Below, one piece after another: positions 61,198 to 64,000 of a DNA stretch of 64,000 nucleotides; the stretch's first letter is position 1, and every line of letters starts with the position of its first letter. The stretch is from Ruegeria halocynthiae (GTDB lineage Bacteria > Pseudomonadota > Alphaproteobacteria > Rhodobacterales > Rhodobacteraceae), in contig NZ_FNNP01000003.1 in the NCBI RefSeq assembly GCF_900106805.1, positions 243,373-307,372 on the forward strand. Direction: 5' to 3'. Below the pieces are notes generated by a model. The model did not search any database, was not told where the DNA came from, and saw nothing but the letters and a program-made list of their open reading frames with translations. A program made the position numbers and the translations under genes.

Positions 61198-61235
61198 ATC
61201 TGTTCCTTGGAATAATATGTTGCAGTCGCGAAGAC

Positions 61236-61454
61236 TTAACTGGCGTCTTGGATGTCGAAGACTTTTTCGAGGGGCTTGTCGAAGACGCGGGAAATCAGGA
61301 TCGCCAATTCAAGCGTTGGTGAATATTTTGCATTTTCGATGGCAACGATTGTTTGCCGGGTGACACCGACTCTTTCGGCGAGCTCTTTCTGGGTCATTTC
61401 GTCGGCGTCAAACCGTAAACGCCTGATGTTGTTAGTGATCTTGAGCTTTCCCAT
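61236..61454 (-). CDS. Small XRE family transcriptional regulator
   Basis: The 72-residue HTH_3 protein (MTQKELAERVGVTRQTIVAI, then ENAKYSPTLELAILISRVFD KPLEKVF) is of the type that forms a two-gene module with a small membrane protein, here three bases upstream. In related bacteria such modules are linked to membrane or developmental functions but are poorly characterised. Confidence 0.9.
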   Translation of the reverse strand: MGKLKITNNIRRLRFDADEMTQKELAERVGVTRQTIVAIENAKYSPTLELAILISRVFDKPLEKVFDIQDAS

Positions 61455-61457
61455 GGC

Positions 61458-61907
61458 TCAATACCCGCGCCGATAGCTGATGAATTTGACGATATCTGCC
61501 GCAAAAGACCCGAATGCCATGCCGAAATAGATAATGTTAAACCCAATCAAAGCTGATGCGTTGAAGGCCAGGGCCAGGACGGCAGAGACAAAGCCTGCAC
61601 CTGCGAAGACAATGATCGCGAGGCTACCGCGGCGTTCAAACAGTTTGTCACGTTCATCGACGACGAAACTGGGCTTGGGTTCGCGTGTGACAATCGCAAA
61701 ACCGATATTGAACAAAATTGTGCCAATTATGGTAGCGACGATACCCAACGGGATTAGCCAGATGACCATACGGGCCCAATTGTTGACGGCATCAGGGCCA
61801 TCGAACATCCCAGAGGCATTCATGTCCAGAAGTCGAAAAACGACGAAGGCGCTGACAGATAGATTCACGAAGATTGAGACGACAGTGTTGCGATCTTGGT
61901 AGGTCAT
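61458..61907 (-). CDS. Four-helix membrane protein paired with XRE regulator
   Basis: The 149-residue protein has four hydrophobic segments (about 10-27, 39-62, 86-107, 113-133) with a charged linker FVVDERDKLFERRGSLA before the third, a feature of the DUF2178-like family found next to XRE genes. It is the first gene of the two-gene operon. Its role is unknown; it probably modulates the regulator's activity or reports membrane state. Confidence 0.75.
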   Translation of the reverse strand: MTYQDRNTVVSIFVNLSVSAFVVFRLLDMNASGMFDGPDAVNNWARMVIWLIPLGIVATIIGTILFNIGFAIVTREPKPSFVVDERDKLFERRGSLAIIVFAGAGFVSAVLALAFNASALIGFNIIYFGMAFGSFAADIVKFISYRRGY

Positions 61908-62366
61908 ATCTGAGGTCTCCAGAGTGCAGCATTCAATCTGCGAGTGTCCAGTATCTAATACATAGTGTATGTACTACCATACTCTGAGTCAAATATTCTT
62001 TACACAACATGTAATCGCGTTTCTGGCGTTGGCTTTGAGACTGGGCATCTATTGGCGCTACCAATTCAGACGTTCGTACGCTCATAGCTCGCGCGATTTG
62101 GACTGCAACCAGACCGCAAGGGACTGCGAATCAAAGTGCTCGAAACAGGTTGACTTGGCTCACGACGACTTTATCGAAAGGTTGAGTGACGCCAATTCAC
62201 ACACGTTTTGATAGAAGGGTCCCGGAACTACGCGGTGGAAATCCAAAAACTTCACTAACGGTCTTGACGGCGGGCTCTAGTTTCCCACAGCCTTAGCTCA
62301 TGACTTACGTATGCAACATCTGCCAACGAATATCGACCTGAGGTCGATACCCCACACGAAACCTGT
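61908..62366. other. Intergenic, no gene recognised
   Basis: About 460 bp between the XRE/membrane pair and a tRNA-like element. Plus-strand frames exist but have no family similarity. It may contain the left boundary of an integrated element whose right part begins with the tRNA-like sequence. Confidence 0.45.
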
Positions 62367-62460
62367 GGGAGGCAGCATTGGTATGCGGGCGAGGTTTATA
62401 TCCTTGTAATTGCTCCAGATTAGAGTGCACGATTCGGTTCGATCCCGACGCCTCCTACCA
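62367..62460 (+). ncRNA. tRNA-like cloverleaf, class II shape, anticodon-loop triplet TAT
   Basis: GGGAGGC (62367-62373) pairs fully with GCCTCCT (62450-62456), followed by A and CCA. Inside lie GCAT-TGGT-ATGC (D-arm with GG), CGAGG-TTTATAT-CCTTG (5 bp, T at the U33 position, triplet TAT), TGCTC-CAGATTA-GAGTG (variable arm) and TTCGG-TTCGATC-CCGAC (T-arm with consensus loop, first pair mismatched). The length is 94 nt. The D-arm is too small and only one base links it to the acceptor, so it may be a degenerate or phage-type tRNA, or a tRNA mimic. Confidence 0.55.
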
Positions 62461-62477
62461 TCCCTTGGAGGCAAAGC

Positions 62478-62627
62478 ATGTCATTGAAATTCAATAACTC
62501 AGAAGACCTTAGGGCTGCCGTGGCAGCGGAAACGAAAGAAGGCTTGCACCGGCTCGTCGCCGCGCTGCGCGACAGTGATTCAGACGTAAAAACCCGAGGT
62601 CAGTGCCGAAGCGGGGCACACCGATGA
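62478..62627 (+). CDS. Small protein of unknown function, first gene of a cassette
   Basis: The 49-codon frame from the ATG at 62478 has GGAG eight bases upstream (CTTGGAGGCAAAGC) and reads MSLKFNNSEDLRAAVAAETK and HRLVAALRDSDSDVKTRG with polar, helical character. Its stop overlaps the next start as ATGA (62624). The good ribosome-binding site, coupling and the distance of only 17 bases from the tRNA-like element support it. No family recognised. Confidence 0.65.
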   Translation: MSLKFNNSEDLRAAVAAETKEGLHRLVAALRDSDSDVKTRGQCRSGAHR

Positions 62628-63121
62628 GTGACGCATTCGACTATGACGACATCCGCGGCTCGGTTGAGAAACACCTCGCAAAAGACAAACTGGGCTGGAT
62701 CCAGATTGTCACGGAATGCTTTGAAGAAATCAAAGAGCATTGCGACAGCGAGGAGAAAACCTACCCTCCGGTCAGCCAGATCAAACAGAAATACGGTGCA
62801 CTGCGAATTTACCTGGGTTGCGCAATTGAAGACCCGTTCATCCAGTCCAGCTTTGAGGAGGCTGCCCAGAAAGCTGACAGAAGCTGCGAGCGCTGTGGCA
62901 ACGTCTCCAGGCCTCAATGCATCGGCGTCTGGTATGCCAACCTCTGTTGTTGGCATGCGCATGAGGCTGCGGTTGAGCGATTGAAGAAGTTCCCCAAAGT
63001 CGGGCTGAACCTGCGGTCGAAAAGTACTGCCCTTCAGTGCCTCAGCTGCGGTTATCACGGGCAAATCGCCTGGGGCGTGTCCGGCCACAGATGTCCTGCC
63101 TGTGTGTCAAAGGGCTGGTGA
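62624..63121 (+). CDS. Zinc-ribbon protein of unknown function
   Basis: The 165-residue product has an N-terminal helical part with QIKQKYGALRIYLGCAIEDP, a pattern common in phage and mobile-element hypotheticals (VKEKxGxLRxY). It then has two Cys clusters: CERCGNVSRPQC with LCCWHAH (about 92-113) and CLSCGYHGQ with HRCPAC (about 139-161), probably two zinc ribbons. It is coupled to the small gene before it and followed after one base by another gene. Function unknown; likely mobile-element-borne. Confidence 0.75.
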   Translation: MSDAFDYDDIRGSVEKHLAKDKLGWIQIVTECFEEIKEHCDSEEKTYPPVSQIKQKYGALRIYLGCAIEDPFIQSSFEEAAQKADRSCERCGNVSRPQCIGVWYANLCCWHAHEAAVERLKKFPKVGLNLRSKSTALQCLSCGYHGQIAWGVSGHRCPACVSKGW

Positions 63122-63122
63122 G

Positions 63123-63602
63123 ATGGGAAGTGACACAACTTGGATCGAAGGAGAGGTTTTTGCTCTAGCGGGTTTTGACCACGACAAGGCGGACGTGTTG
63201 CGCTGGATTCTAAACTTTGTGGAATCCGGCGACGATTGGCAGTGCGTCAAGCAGATGGTTCTACAAAATGCCAGTGCCGACGATCTTGGAAAAGTGCTGC
63301 GCAAACGGTTCGAGGAAGCTGCGGCTTACAGCGATGAGTCCAAAGACTGGCGGCAGAGCGAGATTGAACGTTTGGAGAAAATTGAACCGACCCTGGCACT
63401 CTTTGCCGCTGAGGCCGTGAACCAGATGCTGAGCCGGGATATCTGGCTGGATGTCATGCACGTCATCGCTGAAGCCCATGCAAAGGCAAGCTCATCCGAA
63501 ACTAACCAGCACTTGGTGACCTTGTTGTGCAAGATGATAGGCGGTTGCTACACCGACCACTCCTGCACCAATCACTGCGACCCTCTGGTGCTTTTTGCGT
63601 AG
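63123..63602 (+). CDS. Hypothetical helical protein of a mobile cassette
   Basis: The product has 159 residues from the ATG at 63123, one base after the preceding stop. It is all helical in appearance (DHDKADVLRWILNFVESGDD, LGKVLRKRFEEAAAYSDESK, SEIERLEKIEPTLALFAAEA) with a Cys/His-rich end (CYTDHSCTNHCDPL). I recognise no family. The tight packing with its neighbours suggests a phage- or island-type operon. Confidence 0.65.
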   Translation: MGSDTTWIEGEVFALAGFDHDKADVLRWILNFVESGDDWQCVKQMVLQNASADDLGKVLRKRFEEAAAYSDESKDWRQSEIERLEKIEPTLALFAAEAVNQMLSRDIWLDVMHVIAEAHAKASSSETNQHLVTLLCKMIGGCYTDHSCTNHCDPLVLFA

Positions 63603-63674
63603 CTCATGCATAGTTTCGTCTGAACGCCCCAAATCAGAGCCAGAAGTAAATTTTTGGTTAAAAAAAGAAAAATC

Positions 63675-64000
63675 ATGACTAAATCAACCAAAACCCTTCC
63701 CTCCAAGGAAACAAACATCGTTTCCCCTTTCATGGATGAAGATGAAAAAGCACACATCCGAAGTGAATTAGGGAGCAGAGTCAAAAGCTTGCGAGTTAGT
63801 GAAGGCATGACTCTCGAGCAGGCATCGGAGAAAACCAGGTTAGCTGTTTCGACGATTTACAAGGTCGAAAACGTTAAAGTTTCCCCAAGTTTTGAGAATC
63901 TACTAAGGCTTGCCCGTGGATATAGCGTGGGTTTGGAAAAGCTGATCGAATCCCCACCCGAAGAAGTGAACACAACCCGCCTCACCGTAACCCGCTCAGG
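63675..64000 (+). CDS. XRE family regulator, partial at window edge
   Basis: The frame opens with ATG at 63675 and runs to the end of the window without a stop (108 codons). After a polar 30-residue leader an HTH_3 domain is clear: LGSRVKSLRVSEGMTLEQAS, then EKTRLAVSTIYKVENVKVSP and FENLLRLARGYSV. The beginning of a further domain (VNTTRLTVTRSG) suggests an XRE-cupin protein of 190 or so residues, as used in small-molecule-responsive repressors. It could control the preceding cassette. Confidence 0.8.
   Translation, partial: MTKSTKTLPSKETNIVSPFMDEDEKAHIRSELGSRVKSLRVSEGMTLEQASEKTRLAVSTIYKVENVKVSPSFENLLRLARGYSVGLEKLIESPPEEVNTTRLTVTRS

Noticed and set aside
61969..62211. 80-codon plus-strand frame before the tRNA-like element
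   Set aside because: No ribosome-binding site and no recognisable product; composition is not convincingly coding.

Overview
The window looks like a chromosomal segment of a marine alphaproteobacterium of the family Rhodobacteraceae (Roseobacter group). This rests on the gene content (single-chain accA, L-malyl-CoA lyase, the TIGR02300 acidic protein, DgcN, a tRNA-Ala(GGC)) and on the moderately GC-rich sequence with frequent ATGA/TGATG overlaps. The assignment is inferred from family knowledge; no database search was made.

Positions 1-9.3 kb are ordinary core genome: dgcN, malyl-CoA lyase, a secreted PA14-like protein, an Lrp/LysE divergent pair, an AraC-GyrI regulator, accA, an MltB-type lytic transglycosylase, a GntR regulator, a SprT/YgjP-like metalloprotease, a TIGR02300 protein and tRNA-Ala. 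The 3' end of the tRNA is followed by a short chimeric recombinase relic and a deleted glycosyltransferase operon (9.4-11.7 kb), which is what an old integration site looks like.

Positions 12.5-28.9 kb hold the most unusual content: two long, translationally coupled operons around a regulatory and membrane-stress centre. The plus-strand operon has seven genes: class I HMG-CoA reductase, UbiA-type prenyltransferase, an ATP-grasp/phosphohistidine phosphotransferase without a PEP barrel, a DUF3419 (BtaA-like) 3-amino-3-carboxypropyl transferase, a phytol/dolichol-kinase-like membrane protein, a GNAT-type acyltransferase and an AMP-forming acyl ligase. The minus-strand operon has five: a GNAT/FeeM-like acyltransferase, an E1/ThiF-like adenylating enzyme, a polytopic membrane protein, a tandem-GNAT acyltransferase and an Acg-like nitroreductase. 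Between them sit a TetR regulator with three palindromic operators, PspA and YiaA/B. I read this as a candidate undescribed pathway for a prenyl- and amino-acid-containing lipid, with a dedicated envelope-stress response.

Positions 29-38 kb hold a graveyard of IS6 and IS5 transposase relics and a decapitated homoserine dehydrogenase. After it comes an amino acid uptake and catabolism locus (ornithine cyclodeaminase-like, LysR, four-component ABC importer, class V aminotransferase) whose last gene, an aspartoacylase-family deacylase, is cut and joined to a dead tryptophanyl-tRNA synthetase copy. Positions 38.5-41 kb carry a GbsR regulator with DUF4166 and a saccharopine-dehydrogenase-like protein.

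Positions 41-62 kb are accessory: a CHAP lipoprotein, a MarR regulon with twin operators, an S41 protease, an old-yellow-enzyme/TetR pair, an orphan MbcA/ParS-like antitoxin, PlsC, an M24 pseudo-peptidase, a homocysteine methyltransferase homologue, three SAM methyltransferases, a class III nucleotidyl cyclase and an XRE/membrane pair. They are interspersed with relics of chloramphenicol phosphotransferase, histidine kinase, GFA and DUF6653 genes. Positions 62.4-64 kb begin with a tRNA-like cloverleaf followed by a tightly packed cassette of three small genes and an XRE gene that runs off the window, which suggests another integrated element.
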